Assembly (NCBI GenBank): GCA_039024915.1
Contig: JBCCPK010000002.1
Coordinates: 1 to 64,000, forward strand
Source: Pseudomonadota bacterium
Lineage (GTDB): Bacteria > Pseudomonadota > Alphaproteobacteria > Rhizobiales > MH13
DNA: 64,000 nt
Direction: 5' to 3'
The notes beneath the pieces are model-generated. The model was not told where the DNA came from and did not search any database. It saw only the letters and a list, made by a program, of their open reading frames with translations. Positions 54,844-64,000 of the stretch are shown one piece after another. How positions within the stretch are numbered: the first letter of the stretch is position 1; each line of letters opens with the position of its first letter. Made by a program: the position numbers and the translations under genes.

Positions 54844-55449
54844 ATGGCTATTTTGCGAACCTCCCCCGCCTCACCGTTCGGGCGCAAATGCGCAATCGCT
54901 GCGTTGGTGCTTGGACTTGAAGATCACGTGACAACTCAATCGGCCGACACGTCGGATCCACTTGATAGCCTGCGTCAGCAAAATCCATTGGGCAAAATTC
55001 CAACTCTCGTTCTGGAGGATGGCGAGACCTTCTATGATTCAGCAGTAATCATCGCGTACCTCGACCACCTTGCTGGCGGCAACAAACTCTTTCCGGTCGA
55101 CCCGATGGAACGAATTCGGACGTTGCGCATGCAGGCGCTTGCAGATGGAATCATGGAAGCTGCGCTGCTTCAGGTTTATGAAGTACGCATGCGCCCGGAA
55201 GCTCAGCGTACCGCGTCCTGGACTGATCGACAGGCCGAGCGCGTGCAGACCGGGCTCGCATCGATTGAGGCAGACCCACCCCCAGCAACCGGTGCACCGA
55301 CCGCCGGGACCATCGCGATTGCGTGCGCACTGGGTTACCTTGATCTGCGGTTTGAGGGCGCATGGCGGCGCAACCGACCCGAACTTGTCGCTTGGCTCAA
55401 CGCTTTCAGAACGGCAAATCCGGCCTTTGATGCGACATCGCCAACCTGA
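54844..55449 (+). CDS. Glutathione S-transferase family protein
   Basis: The 201-residue protein has a thioredoxin-like N-terminal domain (ILRTSPASPFGRKCAIAALV, then NPLGKIPTLVLEDGETFYDS and AVIIAYLDHLAGG) and a helical C-terminal half (MQALADGIMEAALLQVYEVR). The SPFGRK region is the usual glutathione site of the bacterial GST branch related to YibF. The substrate is unknown. It stands 74 bases after the RNase T2 gene on the same strand. Confidence 0.9.
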   Translation: MAILRTSPASPFGRKCAIAALVLGLEDHVTTQSADTSDPLDSLRQQNPLGKIPTLVLEDGETFYDSAVIIAYLDHLAGGNKLFPVDPMERIRTLRMQALADGIMEAALLQVYEVRMRPEAQRTASWTDRQAERVQTGLASIEADPPPATGAPTAGTIAIACALGYLDLRFEGAWRRNRPELVAWLNAFRTANPAFDATSPT

Positions 55450-55654
55450 TGGTCTGTCCGCGTGCTTCGCTCCGCACTCAGGGGTCGAACAACGCTTAAA
55501 TTGCGAACTTCCTTTCTCCGGGGCTTGTCAACCTGCAACACCAGCAGCACATGAGCCTTTTAAATGCGGCTTGCAGTTGGGCGCGGAGCACCATCCACCC
55601 GGCGGTCGAAATGTCTGAACCGGTCTAACGAGCCGCGCGAATAGAAGGCCGAGC

Positions 55655-56617
55655 TTGCTGCAATATCTCATACTTCTGCTTGGACTTGCGGGTTTGGTGA
55701 TCACCGGCGACATGCTTGTGCGCGGGGCAGTTGGCCTTGCGGAGCGTTTCGGCATTCCTCCTTTGATCATCGGTCTGACGGTTGTCGCGCTGGGAACCAG
55801 CGCGCCGGAGCTCATGGTCTCGGTGCAGGCTGCCTTCGAAGGCGTCGCCGACATCGCAATCGGCAACGTCGTCGGCTCGAACATCGCCAACGTTCTTCTG
55901 GTGTTGGGCGTCCCCGCGCTCATTGCAGCCATTCCCTGCAACCAGAAGGGCCTGAAGCGCTCGACGTTTTTTATGTTGGGCGTATCGGTGCTGTTCATCG
56001 TCTTCGCTTTTTCAGGACGCCTTGAGCTTTGGCACGGTCTGGTATTTCTGGCGGCTTTGCTGCTGTTTCTGTACGGCTCTTACCGATCGGCAATCGCTGA
56101 TCAGACTGGGGCAGACATGGCGCAGCTCGAAACCATAGACGGTGTTGAAGGTGTGCCCCACTCTCTTTGGGCAGCCCTCGGTTTCTTCGCTGTCGGCGTC
56201 ATTGGCCTGCCTTTTGCCGCAGACGCCACCGTTGATTCCGCCACAGCGATTGCACGGTCACTCGGCGTGCCAGAGGTCGTGATAGGCCTTACGATTATTG
56301 CCATTGGCACATCCCTTCCAGAATTGGTCACGACCGTGGTCGCCGCATTGAAGGGACAATCCGATGTTGGTGTCGGCAATGTCATCGGCTCGAATATCTT
56401 CAATATTCTGTTCATCCTCGGCACGACGGCCGCGATTACACCGATCCCGATTGCCCAACAGATCATCCGTTTCGATATATGGGTCATGCTGGCCGCATCG
56501 CTCTTGCTCTTGCCGTTCGTCCTGGGCCGACGGGATATCGGACGGGCAACCGGCGTGATTTTCCTCCTCGCCTATGTCGCCTATCTCGGCATTCTGGTTG
56601 CCCATGCCACTTCGTAG
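55655..56617 (+). CDS. Calcium/sodium antiporter (YrbG family)
   Basis: The frame starts at TTG 55655 and encodes 320 residues with ten hydrophobic helices. The two inverted alpha repeats are visible: GLTVVALGTSAPELMVSVQA with GNVVGSNIANVL, and GLTIIAIGTSLPELVTTVVA with GNVIGSNIFNIL. These carry the conserved acidic and asparagine residues of the CaCA superfamily. It would exchange Ca2+ for Na+ across the inner membrane. An SDR gene follows 42 bases downstream. Confidence 0.92.
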   Translation: MLQYLILLLGLAGLVITGDMLVRGAVGLAERFGIPPLIIGLTVVALGTSAPELMVSVQAAFEGVADIAIGNVVGSNIANVLLVLGVPALIAAIPCNQKGLKRSTFFMLGVSVLFIVFAFSGRLELWHGLVFLAALLLFLYGSYRSAIADQTGADMAQLETIDGVEGVPHSLWAALGFFAVGVIGLPFAADATVDSATAIARSLGVPEVVIGLTIIAIGTSLPELVTTVVAALKGQSDVGVGNVIGSNIFNILFILGTTAAITPIPIAQQIIRFDIWVMLAASLLLLPFVLGRRDIGRATGVIFLLAYVAYLGILVAHATS

Positions 56618-56659
56618 TTGGCAAAACCCGGCGGCGGGCCGAGTTGAAGGGTGCGCACG

Positions 56660-57439
56660 ATGAACGGCTCGCTGCCCGCCGCGCTGATCACAGGTGCCGC
56701 GAACCGCATCGGTCGGGCAATTGCCGTCGAGCTGGCATCTCATGGCACGCCGGTCGCGGTGCACTACAATCGCTCCGCCGACGCAGCGTCCGCTTTGATT
56801 ACAGACATCGAGAAAGCTGGCGGGACAGCGGTTGCGATCAGTGCTGACCTACTGAAGGCTGATCAGGCGCACGCCGTTATTGGCGACGCCAGCCGTGCGC
56901 TGGGCGAACCGATTGGATGCCTGATCAACAACGCATCGATCTTCGCGAAAGACGAAGTGGGCTCGCTGAGCGCGGATTTGTTCGAAGCGCATTTCGCAAT
57001 TCACGCCACGGTACCGGCCTTGCTATCTGATGCGATGGTCAACCAGTTACCGGCAAGCGAAGACGGTTTGGTTGTCAACATCATCGACCAGCGGGTCTGG
57101 CGGCTCACGCCACATTTTCCTTCGTACACCGCGTCGAAGGCTGCGCTTTGGTGCCTGACGCAAACCTTGGCGCAGGCCTATGCGGAAACGACGCAGGGTC
57201 GTGTTCGCGTCAACGCAATCGGGCCGGGGCCAACGCTTGCAAACGAGCGGCAACAGCCCGAGGACTTCCAGGCGCAGTTGGACGGAATTCCATTAGGACG
57301 CGGCGCGCAACTTCGTGATTTTGGCACGACGATACAGTACTTGTGGGCGATGCGGTCGATCACCGGTCAGATGGTTGCGCTCGACGGTGGCCAACATCTG
57401 AGCTGGCAGACGCCGGATGTGCTTAATGCGAACGAATGA
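56660..57439 (+). CDS. Short-chain dehydrogenase/reductase, pteridine reductase-like
   Basis: ATG 56660 ([20 protein letters not shown]) gives 259 residues; GTG 56651 is an alternative. The NAD(P) motif TGAANRIG is followed by [11 protein letters not shown] in place of NNAG, the catalytic Tyr and Lys in YTASKAAL, and a C-terminal [12 protein letters not shown]. The NRIG and NNASIF features match the FolM/pteridine reductase-like group common upstream of uvrC in alphaproteobacteria. The substrate is inferred. The stop overlaps the uvrC start (ATGA). Confidence 0.87.
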   Translation: MNGSLPAALITGAANRIGRAIAVELASHGTPVAVHYNRSADAASALITDIEKAGGTAVAISADLLKADQAHAVIGDASRALGEPIGCLINNASIFAKDEVGSLSADLFEAHFAIHATVPALLSDAMVNQLPASEDGLVVNIIDQRVWRLTPHFPSYTASKAALWCLTQTLAQAYAETTQGRVRVNAIGPGPTLANERQQPEDFQAQLDGIPLGRGAQLRDFGTTIQYLWAMRSITGQMVALDGGQHLSWQTPDVLNANE

Positions 57440-59547
57440 CCAGCGGGACACCAGCGACGCCGACTGCCGCCAAACGTGGCAGGAAAAGGCGGCGACCGAA
57501 ATGGCTCAGGCCTAGATTTCCCGAGGGATCAGAGGGCACGATGGAGGCTATGGAAGACGGCGATTCCCTCCTATCAAGCGGTCCGAGCGGCAAGGCAGCG
57601 CTCGCTGACGGTACATCGCCGCACGCGAGCGAAGTCTGGGTCGGTGATGATCTGGGCGACGACGGTCTGGCGCAATCGGGTTTCGAGGTCATCGCGGCCT
57701 TCGTCAAAAGGTTGCCAAACACGCCGGGCGTCTACCGGATGCTCAACGCCGATGGAGACGTTCTGTATGTCGGCAAGGCCCGGCGCCTGAAGGCGCGTGT
57801 GACCAGCTATACACGCGCAACAGGGCTTACGAGCCGGATCGTTCGCATGATCACGCAGACATCGGCGATGGAGTTCATCTCGACCCGCACGGAGACGGAA
57901 GCCCTGTTGCTTGAGGCCAACCTGATCAAGCGCCTGCGCCCACGCTTCAATGTCCTTCTGCGCGACGACAAAAGCTTCCCTTACATCCTTCTGGCGGAAG
58001 ATCATCAGGCAGCGCAGCTCGCCAAGCACCGTGGCGCGCGGTCGCGCAAAGGTCAGTATTTCGGACCGTTTGCCTCGGCTGGCGCCGTGAACAGGACCGT
58101 CAATGCCCTGCAGAAAGCGTTCCTGATCCGCACGTGTACGGACAGTGTCTACGAAAGCCGCACGCGCCCGTGTCTGCTGTACCAAATCAAACGTTGCTCA
58201 GCGCCCTGCACAGGCGAGATATCGCCCGGCGATTACGCCGCGCTTGTTGCCGATGCGAAGGGCTTCCTTTCGGGCAATTCCCGAGAGGTGAAGGCTGATC
58301 TGGCCAACCAGATGGAGGAAGCTTCCGAAGCGCTCGATTTCGAACGGGCGGCTGTTTATCGCGACCGTATCTCCGCGCTCAGTCAGATTCAGAGCCACCA
58401 AGGTATCAACCCACGGACGATCGATGAGGCCGACCTGTTTGCCTTGCACAGCGAGGGAGGCCAATTCTGCGTCCAGGTGTTCTTTTTTCGGACCGGGCAA
58501 AACTGGGGTAACCACGCCTATTTTCCAAAGGCAGACAAGAGCCTGGAACCGGAAGAGGTGTTGCAGAGCTTCGTCGGGCAGTTCTACGACAACAAGCCGA
58601 TCCCGAAACTCATCCTCGCCTCGCACGCTCTCCCCGAGGCGTCACTTCTTGCCGACGCACTCTCGCAGCGGGCCGATCGAAAGGTCGAACTCACCAAGCC
58701 GCAGCGCGGCGAACGGCGCGAACTGGTCGAGCAGGCCACCACCAACGCCAAAGAGGCACTGGCCCGCAAGCTTGCGGACACCGCAAGCCAATCCAAATTG
58801 CTTGAGGGTCTGGCCGAAGCAATCGGATATGATGGGCAGCTTCGGCGGATCGAAGTCTACGATAACTCGCACATTATGGGCACCAACGCCGTTGGCGCGA
58901 TGATCGTTGCAGGCGCGGACGGCTTTGTGAAAAACCAGTACCGCAAGTTCAACATCAAAGATGAGAGCCTCACCCCCGGTGATGACTTCGGCATGATGCG
59001 CGAGGTTTTGACGCGACGCTTCAGCCGGCTGATCAAAGAACTCGACAGCCCCGGGGCACTCGACACGCCGATCGATGACGAAGCGGAGTTCCCCCAGTGG
59101 CCTGACCTCGTGCTGATTGACGGAGGCAAGGGCCAGATGTCTGCAGCTAAAGCGGTCCTCGACGACCTGGGCATTGCCGAGCAGGTTACGATGGTCGGTG
59201 TAGCAAAAGGACCGGATCGCGACGCCGGCCGGGAAATTCTTCACCCCATGATCGGCGAGCCGTTCATGCTGCAGCCGCGTGACCCTGTCCTGTACTTTAT
59301 CCAGAGGCTGCGTGATGAGGCGCACCGCTTCGCGATTGGCACCCACCGAGCAAAACGTTCGGCGCAGCTCAGGGAAAACCCGCTAGATGAGATCGGTGGT
59401 ATCGGGCCAACCCGTAAACGGGCACTGTTGAACGCGTTTGGTTCCGTGAAAGGAATAAAACGCGCGGCATTGGCTGACCTGCAAAACGTGCCGGGCATTT
59501 CCGATGCACTTGCGCAGACTATTTTCGACCACTTTCAGGGGTCATAA
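57436..59547 (+). CDS. uvrC: Excinuclease ABC subunit UvrC
   Basis: The 703-residue nuclease makes both incisions in nucleotide excision repair. A poorly conserved N-terminal extension of about 95 residues precedes the GIY-YIG domain ([20 protein letters not shown]), which makes the 3' cut. The cysteine-rich region ([17 protein letters not shown]), the UVR motif ([20 protein letters not shown]), the RNase H-like domain ([17 protein letters not shown] and [14 protein letters not shown]) and the C-terminal helix-hairpin-helix pair follow in order. ATG 57541 is a possible internal start. Confidence 0.96.
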   Translation: MTSGTPATPTAAKRGRKRRRPKWLRPRFPEGSEGTMEAMEDGDSLLSSGPSGKAALADGTSPHASEVWVGDDLGDDGLAQSGFEVIAAFVKRLPNTPGVYRMLNADGDVLYVGKARRLKARVTSYTRATGLTSRIVRMITQTSAMEFISTRTETEALLLEANLIKRLRPRFNVLLRDDKSFPYILLAEDHQAAQLAKHRGARSRKGQYFGPFASAGAVNRTVNALQKAFLIRTCTDSVYESRTRPCLLYQIKRCSAPCTGEISPGDYAALVADAKGFLSGNSREVKADLANQMEEASEALDFERAAVYRDRISALSQIQSHQGINPRTIDEADLFALHSEGGQFCVQVFFFRTGQNWGNHAYFPKADKSLEPEEVLQSFVGQFYDNKPIPKLILASHALPEASLLADALSQRADRKVELTKPQRGERRELVEQATTNAKEALARKLADTASQSKLLEGLAEAIGYDGQLRRIEVYDNSHIMGTNAVGAMIVAGADGFVKNQYRKFNIKDESLTPGDDFGMMREVLTRRFSRLIKELDSPGALDTPIDDEAEFPQWPDLVLIDGGKGQMSAAKAVLDDLGIAEQVTMVGVAKGPDRDAGREILHPMIGEPFMLQPRDPVLYFIQRLRDEAHRFAIGTHRAKRSAQLRENPLDEIGGIGPTRKRALLNAFGSVKGIKRAALADLQNVPGISDALAQTIFDHFQGS

Positions 59548-59633
59548 GCACGCGCAATCCACCCACGTTGACGGCTAACACCGCGCGTGATGAAACCAGT
59601 GCGTGGGCATAAAATCCGCAGGACGCAGACCCG

Positions 59634-60233
59634 ATGGCGGCAGTTCAAAGCATGGTGTTGTCGATACCGAACCTCTTGACCTACGCGAGGATTCTCGCCG
59701 TACCGGCAATTGTGGCATGCCTGTTCTCAACCTCACACGTCTGGCTTTGGGTGGCTGTATTGGTCTTTATAGCTGCCGCGATAACCGATTTTTTTGATGG
59801 CTATCTCGCCCGCGTTCTCGACCAGCAATCGAGCTTGGGAAAAATGCTCGACCCGATTGCGGACAAGTTGTTGGTTGGAGCGGTGCTCATCATGCTGGTT
59901 GCGAACGGCACCATTGTCGATTGGACACTGATACCGGCGATCATCATCCTGAGCCGCGAAATCCTTGTTTCGGGCCTACGTGAATATCTTGGCCAAATGA
60001 GCCTTTCGGTACCGGTCTCCAACCTCGCCAAGTGGAAGACGACGGTACAGATGATTGCGTTGGGCGTTCTCATCGCCGGTCCTGCCGGAGACGTCGTGAT
60101 CCCGATCGCGACACAAGCAGGTATCGTGCTTTTGTGGGTTGCCGCGCTTTTGACTGCCTGGACTGGATATGACTATGTCCGCGCGGGTATCGCCCATCTG
60201 GTTGCCGCCGATATCCGGAGCCGAGCGCAATGA
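59634..60233 (+). CDS. pgsA: CDP-diacylglycerol-glycerol-3-phosphate 3-phosphatidyltransferase PgsA
   Basis: The 199-residue membrane enzyme carries the complete CDP-alcohol phosphotransferase signature: DFFDGYLARVLDQQSSLGKM followed by LDPIAD, with all four aspartates and the G. It starts IPNLLTYARILAVPAIVAC, typical of PgsA. It makes phosphatidylglycerol phosphate. Its stop overlaps the moaD start by 4 bases (ATGA). Confidence 0.95.
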   Translation: MAAVQSMVLSIPNLLTYARILAVPAIVACLFSTSHVWLWVAVLVFIAAAITDFFDGYLARVLDQQSSLGKMLDPIADKLLVGAVLIMLVANGTIVDWTLIPAIIILSREILVSGLREYLGQMSLSVPVSNLAKWKTTVQMIALGVLIAGPAGDVVIPIATQAGIVLLWVAALLTAWTGYDYVRAGIAHLVAADIRSRAQ

Positions 60234-60481
60234 AACTGAAGTACTTCGCCTGGGTCCGCGAGCGTATTGGGGTGCCCGAAGAAGACGTCGACCTACCAGC
60301 TTCGGTGGACACGGTGGCCGGCCTCAAGCACTGGTTGGCGCAACGCGATGAAGGCTATGCCTACGCACTTGAGAATCCCGCCGTGGTCCGCGTCGCACTG
60401 GACAAGAAACTGGCCGACGATAACGCACCGCTTGGAGGCGCGACCGAGGCAGCGTTGTTTCCGCCCATGACGGGCGGCTAA
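60230..60481 (+). CDS. moaD: Molybdopterin synthase sulfur carrier subunit MoaD
   Basis: The 83-residue ubiquitin-like protein (MKLKYFAWVRERIGVPEEDV, then VALDKKLADDNAPLGGATEA) ends in PPMTGG. The terminal Gly-Gly is adenylated and thiocarboxylated to carry sulfur for molybdopterin synthesis. It forms a heterotetramer with MoaE, encoded 5 bases downstream. The molybdenum enzyme MsrP in this window depends on this pathway. Confidence 0.94.
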   Translation: MKLKYFAWVRERIGVPEEDVDLPASVDTVAGLKHWLAQRDEGYAYALENPAVVRVALDKKLADDNAPLGGATEAALFPPMTGG

Positions 60482-60486
60482 GTGGG

Positions 60487-60945
60487 ATGCGGCTTCGAGT
60501 TGCCGTTCAGGCCGATAGCTTTGATGTCGGCGACGAAGCCGCGATGGTCCATGCGGATGACCCGGCAATCGGCGCTGTTGTCACGTTCACAGGATATGTT
60601 CGTGACGAAGGTGGGAGGCTGGCTGCTTTGGAGCTGGAGCATTTTCCTGGCATGGCGGAAAGCCAGCTGAGAACGCTAGCCAGCGAAGCGGGCGGCCGCT
60701 GGCCTTTGGCTGCGACCACGATCATCCATAGGCACGGCATGCTCAAGCCGGGCGAGCCGATCGTCCTCGTCGTGACCGCCAGTGCGCACCGTCGCGCCGC
60801 CTTTGAAGCGGCAGACTTTCTCATGGATTACTTGAAGACCCAGGCACCGTTCTGGAAGAAGCAGCATCCAGTCGGACCGCATGCCGAAGCTGCTTGGGTC
60901 GAGGCAAAGGCTTCCGACGACGCAGACGCTGACCGCTGGCGCTGA
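60487..60945 (+). CDS. moaE: Molybdopterin synthase catalytic subunit MoaE
   Basis: The 152-residue protein shows AIGAVVTFTGYVRDEGG, LELEHFPGMAESQLRTLASE, the HRHGMLKPGEPIVLVVTASA segment with HRRAAFEAADFLMDYLKTQA, and the active-site lysines in PFWKKQHP. MoaE holds cyclic pyranopterin monophosphate while MoaD delivers sulfur. Gene order pgsA-moaD-moaE is typical of Rhizobiales. Confidence 0.94.
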   Translation: MRLRVAVQADSFDVGDEAAMVHADDPAIGAVVTFTGYVRDEGGRLAALELEHFPGMAESQLRTLASEAGGRWPLAATTIIHRHGMLKPGEPIVLVVTASAHRRAAFEAADFLMDYLKTQAPFWKKQHPVGPHAEAAWVEAKASDDADADRWR

Positions 60946-61018
60946 CAGTCTTCCGCGCCAACACTGCAAAAACACCGCGACAAGATTGCAAGCTGGAAGC
61001 TAGGCTTCGCGCTGTAAG

Positions 61019-61912
61019 CTATGCGGCGGCACGCGCGGAACCCGGTTGAACCGCCGCCTCGTAATCAGAGATGAGCGCTCGTGAGATGTCTCCCGGTGTG
61101 AACTCGAAAGGGCCGATCTGCGAAACCGGCGTGACCTCTGCTGCCGTACCGGTGATGAAACACTCTGAAAAGGACGCCATTTCGTGCGGAAGAATGCGAC
61201 GCTCGACCACCTCAATGCCGCGTGCCTCAGCCAGTTTCATCACTGTCTGGCGGGTGATCCCATCAAGGAAACGGTCGGCAGTCGGCGTATGCAGAACGCC
61301 ATCCGAAACGAAAAACACGTTCGCGCCCGTGGCCTCCGCGACATAACCTTCCCAATCGTACATCAGCGCATCAGCGTAACCTTTGGCTTCTGCGGCGTGC
61401 TTGGACAGCGTACAAATCATGTACAGGCCAGCCGCCTTAGCGTGGGATGGAGCTGTACGCGGATCAGGACGGCGATACTTGGCGATGTCGAGGCGTATGC
61501 CTTTCATGCGTTCCTCGGGGGCGAAATAGCTCGGCCACTCCCATGCCGCGATCGCGACATTGATACGGTTGGCTTGTGCTGAAACGCCCATCATCTCCGA
61601 CCCACGCCACGCTATTGGGCGCACATAGGCGTCGACGAACCCATTTTTGCTGATCACCGCCTCGCAAGCCGCGTTGAGCTCTTCAACGCTGTAGGGCATC
61701 GTCATGTCGAGGATTTCTGCAGACGTGTGAAGGCGCTCATGGTGGGCGGTCTGCTCGAAGACAACACCACCGTAGGCCCGCTGACCTTCGAACACCGCGG
61801 AGCCATAGTGAAGCCCATGGGTCAACACGTGGACCTTCGCGTCATCCCACGCCACAAACTCACCGTTCATCCAGATCCATCCGGATAATTGGTCAAAAGG
61901 AACGCCGGCCAT
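61019..61912 (-). CDS. ilvE: Branched-chain amino acid aminotransferase IlvE
   Basis: ATG 61912 (MAGVPFDQLSGWIWMNGEFV) has GGAG upstream and gives 297 residues. This fold-type IV PLP enzyme shows HVLTHGLHYGSAVFEGQRAY, YVRPIAWRGSEMMGV, the PLP lysine Lys159 in SHAKAAGLYM, the glutamate in EGYVAEATGANVFFV, and GTAAEVTPVSQI. It transfers amino groups to the keto acids of valine, leucine and isoleucine. It is divergent from a MarR-type regulator gene with a palindrome between them. Confidence 0.95.
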   Translation of the reverse strand: MAGVPFDQLSGWIWMNGEFVAWDDAKVHVLTHGLHYGSAVFEGQRAYGGVVFEQTAHHERLHTSAEILDMTMPYSVEELNAACEAVISKNGFVDAYVRPIAWRGSEMMGVSAQANRINVAIAAWEWPSYFAPEERMKGIRLDIAKYRRPDPRTAPSHAKAAGLYMICTLSKHAAEAKGYADALMYDWEGYVAEATGANVFFVSDGVLHTPTADRFLDGITRQTVMKLAEARGIEVVERRILPHEMASFSECFITGTAAEVTPVSQIGPFEFTPGDISRALISDYEAAVQPGSARAAA

Positions 61913-62120
61913 ATCAAAACTCCTACCGCTTGCAGCTGCCGGGCACCTCACTGTAAAGGCCCGTCCGTGGGAAAGCACTTAAGTCAATCACCGCCAGTCA
62001 AAGGTGCCCCACTGACGGCCTAATAAACAGGCACGTCGCGAAACAATTGAAAAGCGTGGCTCGTCATACTGATCATTTCTTTCAGATGACGGGCTGCGGA
62101 CGTAACAAGCTTGCAAAAAA

Positions 62121-62139
62121 ATGTCAACATGACTGACAT
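62121..62139 (+). promoter_or_regulatory. Candidate MarR-type operator between ilvE and the MarR gene
   Basis: ATGTCA-ACATGAC-TGACAT is a dyad with 6-base perfect arms and a 7-base centre, extended by flanking A and T tracts. It lies 42 bases upstream of the MarR start, in the 268-base divergent region. Autoregulation by the MarR protein is likely by position. Confidence 0.5.
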
Positions 62140-62180
62140 ATTTTTATGATGAGAAATTCGTGCTGTACGGAAGCCTGTTG

Positions 62181-62681
62181 ATGACAGAGACGCAAACAAC
62201 CCAAGAGCTCGAGATCATCGAGGCACTGTTCTTCGCCTATCGTGATTTTGTCGGCGAGCCGGACGGTGTTCTTAGCAAGCTCGGCTTTGGCCGTGCTCAC
62301 CACAGGGTCCTGCATTTTGTTCATCGCAATCCAGGGATGACCGTCGCTGTCCTGCTGGACATTTTGCAGATTACCAAGCAGAGCCTAGCGCGTGTGTTGA
62401 AGTCTCTAATCGATGAAGGCTTTATCGAACAAAGGCCTGGGCCGCGTGATCGAAGACAGCGGCTCTTGTACACCACCGACCAGGGTGCAACGCTCGCAAA
62501 CGATCTCATTGCCATACAATCGTCACGGATTGGGCGCGCTCTACACGCTGTGCCAGCCGAACAGCGGCCGGCAATAGGTCTTTTCCTACGCAGTCTGCGT
62601 AACCAGCCTACGGCACTCACCCATGGCTTTGCCGGGAATGTGCAACGCGATGCTGGTGTCGACGAGACGCCAAGTGAATGA
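62181..62681 (+). CDS. MarR family transcriptional regulator (PetP-like)
   Basis: ATG 62181 (MTETQTTQELEIIEALFFAY) follows GGAAG. The 166-residue protein has the MarR winged helix: HHRVLHFVHRNPGMTVAVLL, DILQITKQSLARVLKSLIDE and the wing RPGPRDRRQRLLYTT. It is followed 12 bases later by an OmpR-type regulator. The MarR plus response regulator pair recalls petP-petR of Rhodobacter, where the genes affect cytochrome bc1 expression, but the function here is unproven. Confidence 0.88.
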   Translation: MTETQTTQELEIIEALFFAYRDFVGEPDGVLSKLGFGRAHHRVLHFVHRNPGMTVAVLLDILQITKQSLARVLKSLIDEGFIEQRPGPRDRRQRLLYTTDQGATLANDLIAIQSSRIGRALHAVPAEQRPAIGLFLRSLRNQPTALTHGFAGNVQRDAGVDETPSE

Positions 62682-62693
62682 GCGAGGCCGTTT

Positions 62694-63404
62694 ATGGCTC
62701 TGAAATTGAAATCCGCCATTCCTTCCGACACCGCCAGCCATATTCTGATTGTCGATGACGATGCCCGCATAGGCGAGCTGCTAAAGCGCTACCTCGGCGA
62801 CCAAGGATACCGGGTCACGGCCGTCGCTTCGGCCGCTGAAGCCCGTGTCGCTCTCTCAGGCTTATCATTCGACTTGATTGTTTTGGATGTCATGATGCCA
62901 AACGAGAGCGGGTTTGAGTTCCTCGAGAGCACACGCAAAGCATCGACGATTCCCGTCATCATGTTGACGGCACGGGGCGAAGCCGATGATCGGATCAACG
63001 GCCTTGAAGGGGGCGCGAACGATTATCTGACAAAACCATTCGAGCCGCGCGAACTGGTTTTGCGGATTGAAAACATTCTGAAGGCTGGACAATCGGGGCG
63101 AAATGCACCGGTCGATATGGTGGATTTCGGCGCATTTCGCTTCAACCTGAAACGCCGCGAACTGACCCGCAACGGCGAATTGGTCCGGCTGACCGAACGC
63201 GAACGCGAAATCATGGCGCTGCTTGCCGCCAGGCCCAACGCCACGGTGTCGCGCTTCGACCTTCTGGGTGCTGACGACTCCAAAACCGATCGTGCCATAG
63301 ACGTCCAGATGACCCGCTTACGACGCAAAGTTGAGACAGACCCAGGAACGCCCGCCTATCTTCAAACAGTCCGTGGCTTGGGCTATCGTCTTGTCAGCGA
63401 CTAG
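62694..63404 (+). CDS. OmpR-family two-component response regulator (PetR-like)
   Basis: The 236-residue protein has a receiver domain with the acidic pocket HILIVDDDAR, the phosphoacceptor Asp65 in LIVLDVMMP, a threonine in VIMLTARGE and the lysine in YLTKPFEPREL. The C-terminal winged helix (LTEREREIMALLAARPNATV, then DVQMTRLRRKVETDPGTPAY and RGLGYRLV) is of the OmpR/PhoB type. It lies between the MarR gene and a histidine kinase gene, its probable partner. Confidence 0.93.
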   Translation: MALKLKSAIPSDTASHILIVDDDARIGELLKRYLGDQGYRVTAVASAAEARVALSGLSFDLIVLDVMMPNESGFEFLESTRKASTIPVIMLTARGEADDRINGLEGGANDYLTKPFEPRELVLRIENILKAGQSGRNAPVDMVDFGAFRFNLKRRELTRNGELVRLTEREREIMALLAARPNATVSRFDLLGADDSKTDRAIDVQMTRLRRKVETDPGTPAYLQTVRGLGYRLVSD

Positions 63405-63456
63405 CGAGCAATCAAGCGCTCGCGCCTGACGATAGTGGAGCCAAGCGCGTTGGACC

Positions 63457-64000
63457 ATGGCCAACATTGAACGATCCGATGCTGAATTGGACCTGCCATC
63501 GACGCAAGGCATCGCGCGCGACGAGGGCCAAGAGAGCCATGCGGTTGGCGCAAAAAGCGGCGCAACGCGGCAGTGGCTGAGTTCGCTGTTAGCACCACTG
63601 GCTTGGCTGCAGAGACTCATCGGCAAACTCATCAAACCAATCTTGCCGCGCGGGCTCTATGCGCGGTCTTTAATGATCATCATAGCACCGGTCGTCCTGC
63701 TGCAATCTGTAGCGGCCTTCGTTTTTCTCGAGCGCCACTGGGAGCTGGTCACCGAGCGCTTGTCAGAAGCTGTCACGCGCGACATCGCCGCGGTCATCGC
63801 AATGGTCGAAACCTATGCTGACGATGATGAGGCGCAAGCGGACATTTTTCGGATCGCTCGAGAAACGCTCGATCTCAACGTTGCAGTCTTGCCAGAAACC
63901 TCTCTGCCAGATGCCCTTCCAAGGCCCTTTTTTGACCTGTTGAATCGGACCTTGTCCCAGAAGATCGCTCAGAGGATCGATCGGCCCTATTGGGTCGATA
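63457..64000 (+). CDS. Sensor histidine kinase, N-terminal part
   Basis: A frame from ATG 63457 (MANIERSDAELDLPSTQGIA) stays open to the right edge, 181 codons. After about 60 polar residues comes LPRGLYARSLMIIIAPVVLL with a first membrane helix, then FVFLERHWELVTERLSEAVT and the start of a periplasmic sensor region. This is the typical opening of Rhizobiales sensor kinases following a PetR-like regulator. HAMP, His-phosphotransfer and ATPase domains lie outside the window, so the kinase call rests on family resemblance and context. Confidence 0.8.
   Translation, partial: MANIERSDAELDLPSTQGIARDEGQESHAVGAKSGATRQWLSSLLAPLAWLQRLIGKLIKPILPRGLYARSLMIIIAPVVLLQSVAAFVFLERHWELVTERLSEAVTRDIAAVIAMVETYADDDEAQADIFRIARETLDLNVAVLPETSLPDALPRPFFDLLNRTLSQKIAQRIDRPYWVD

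Noticed and set aside
63457-64000. Treating the right-edge frame as a complete gene
   Set aside because: There is no stop before the window ends and the kinase domains are missing, so it is reported as partial.

Overview
The window reads as chromosomal DNA of an alphaproteobacterium, most likely of the order Hyphomicrobiales (Rhizobiales). The main support is gene order. The run rpoD - dnaG - yqeY - carA - carB - greA - Lrp - ELM1 - trxB - LysR, the run SDR - uvrC - pgsA - moaD - moaE, and the run ilvE - MarR - OmpR regulator - histidine kinase are all arrangements I associate with that order. UvrB carries the long N-terminal extension seen there. Most genes are visibly GC-rich; the region 47.8-49.8 kb is clearly more AT-rich. 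The genus cannot be fixed from the sequence alone.

Layout. 0-3.7 kb: the start of a protein with an LSLREA motif running off the left edge, then a mobile module (DUF3489, DUF2924, large serine recombinase) whose right side faces the 3' end of a tRNA-Ile2 gene. 3.8-7 kb: a SIMPL-domain periplasmic protein, a TadG-like VWA protein and a HlyU-like protein. 7-27 kb: the housekeeping block for transcription, replication and pyrimidine/arginine precursor synthesis, interrupted between carA and carB by MerR and AraC regulators, a PAS-like orphan, a YpfJ-type zinc metallopeptidase and an XRE regulator preceded by four helically phased operator-like palindromes. 27-46 kb: cysK with a LysE-type exporter, an SH3-like lipoprotein, MsrP, an aspartate-type aminotransferase, a cupin/JmjC-like protein, a PQQ sugar dehydrogenase, a small operon ending in a fluoroacetate-dehalogenase-like hydrolase, a periplasmic CpdB-like nucleotidase, DoxX and uvrB.

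46-51 kb is the most unusual part. Three arrays of one hairpin-repeat family (34-37 bp units), each with its own stem sequence, surround an AT-rich two-gene cassette. The cassette encodes a SAMHD1/YwfO-like HD phosphohydrolase and a YwgA-like partner starting on the base after the HD stop codon. This cassette is my best candidate for an under-described system, possibly nucleotide-based defence or toxin-antitoxin. The third array (13 x 37 bp) has a period not divisible by three, so all reading frames stay open and give the same 37-residue periodic peptide; I treat those open frames as artefacts of the repeat.

51-64 kb: dodecin plus a DUF4189 protein, a PAP2 phosphatase, a YcbL-like MBL hydrolase, a secreted RNase T2 with a secreted protein of unknown function, a GST, a Ca2+/Na+ antiporter, the uvrC-pgsA-moaDE block, ilvE, and the MarR/OmpR/histidine-kinase cluster cut by the right edge.

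All family calls come from reading motifs and remembered family features. No database search was run. Start codons were chosen from visible Shine-Dalgarno sequences and family N-termini.
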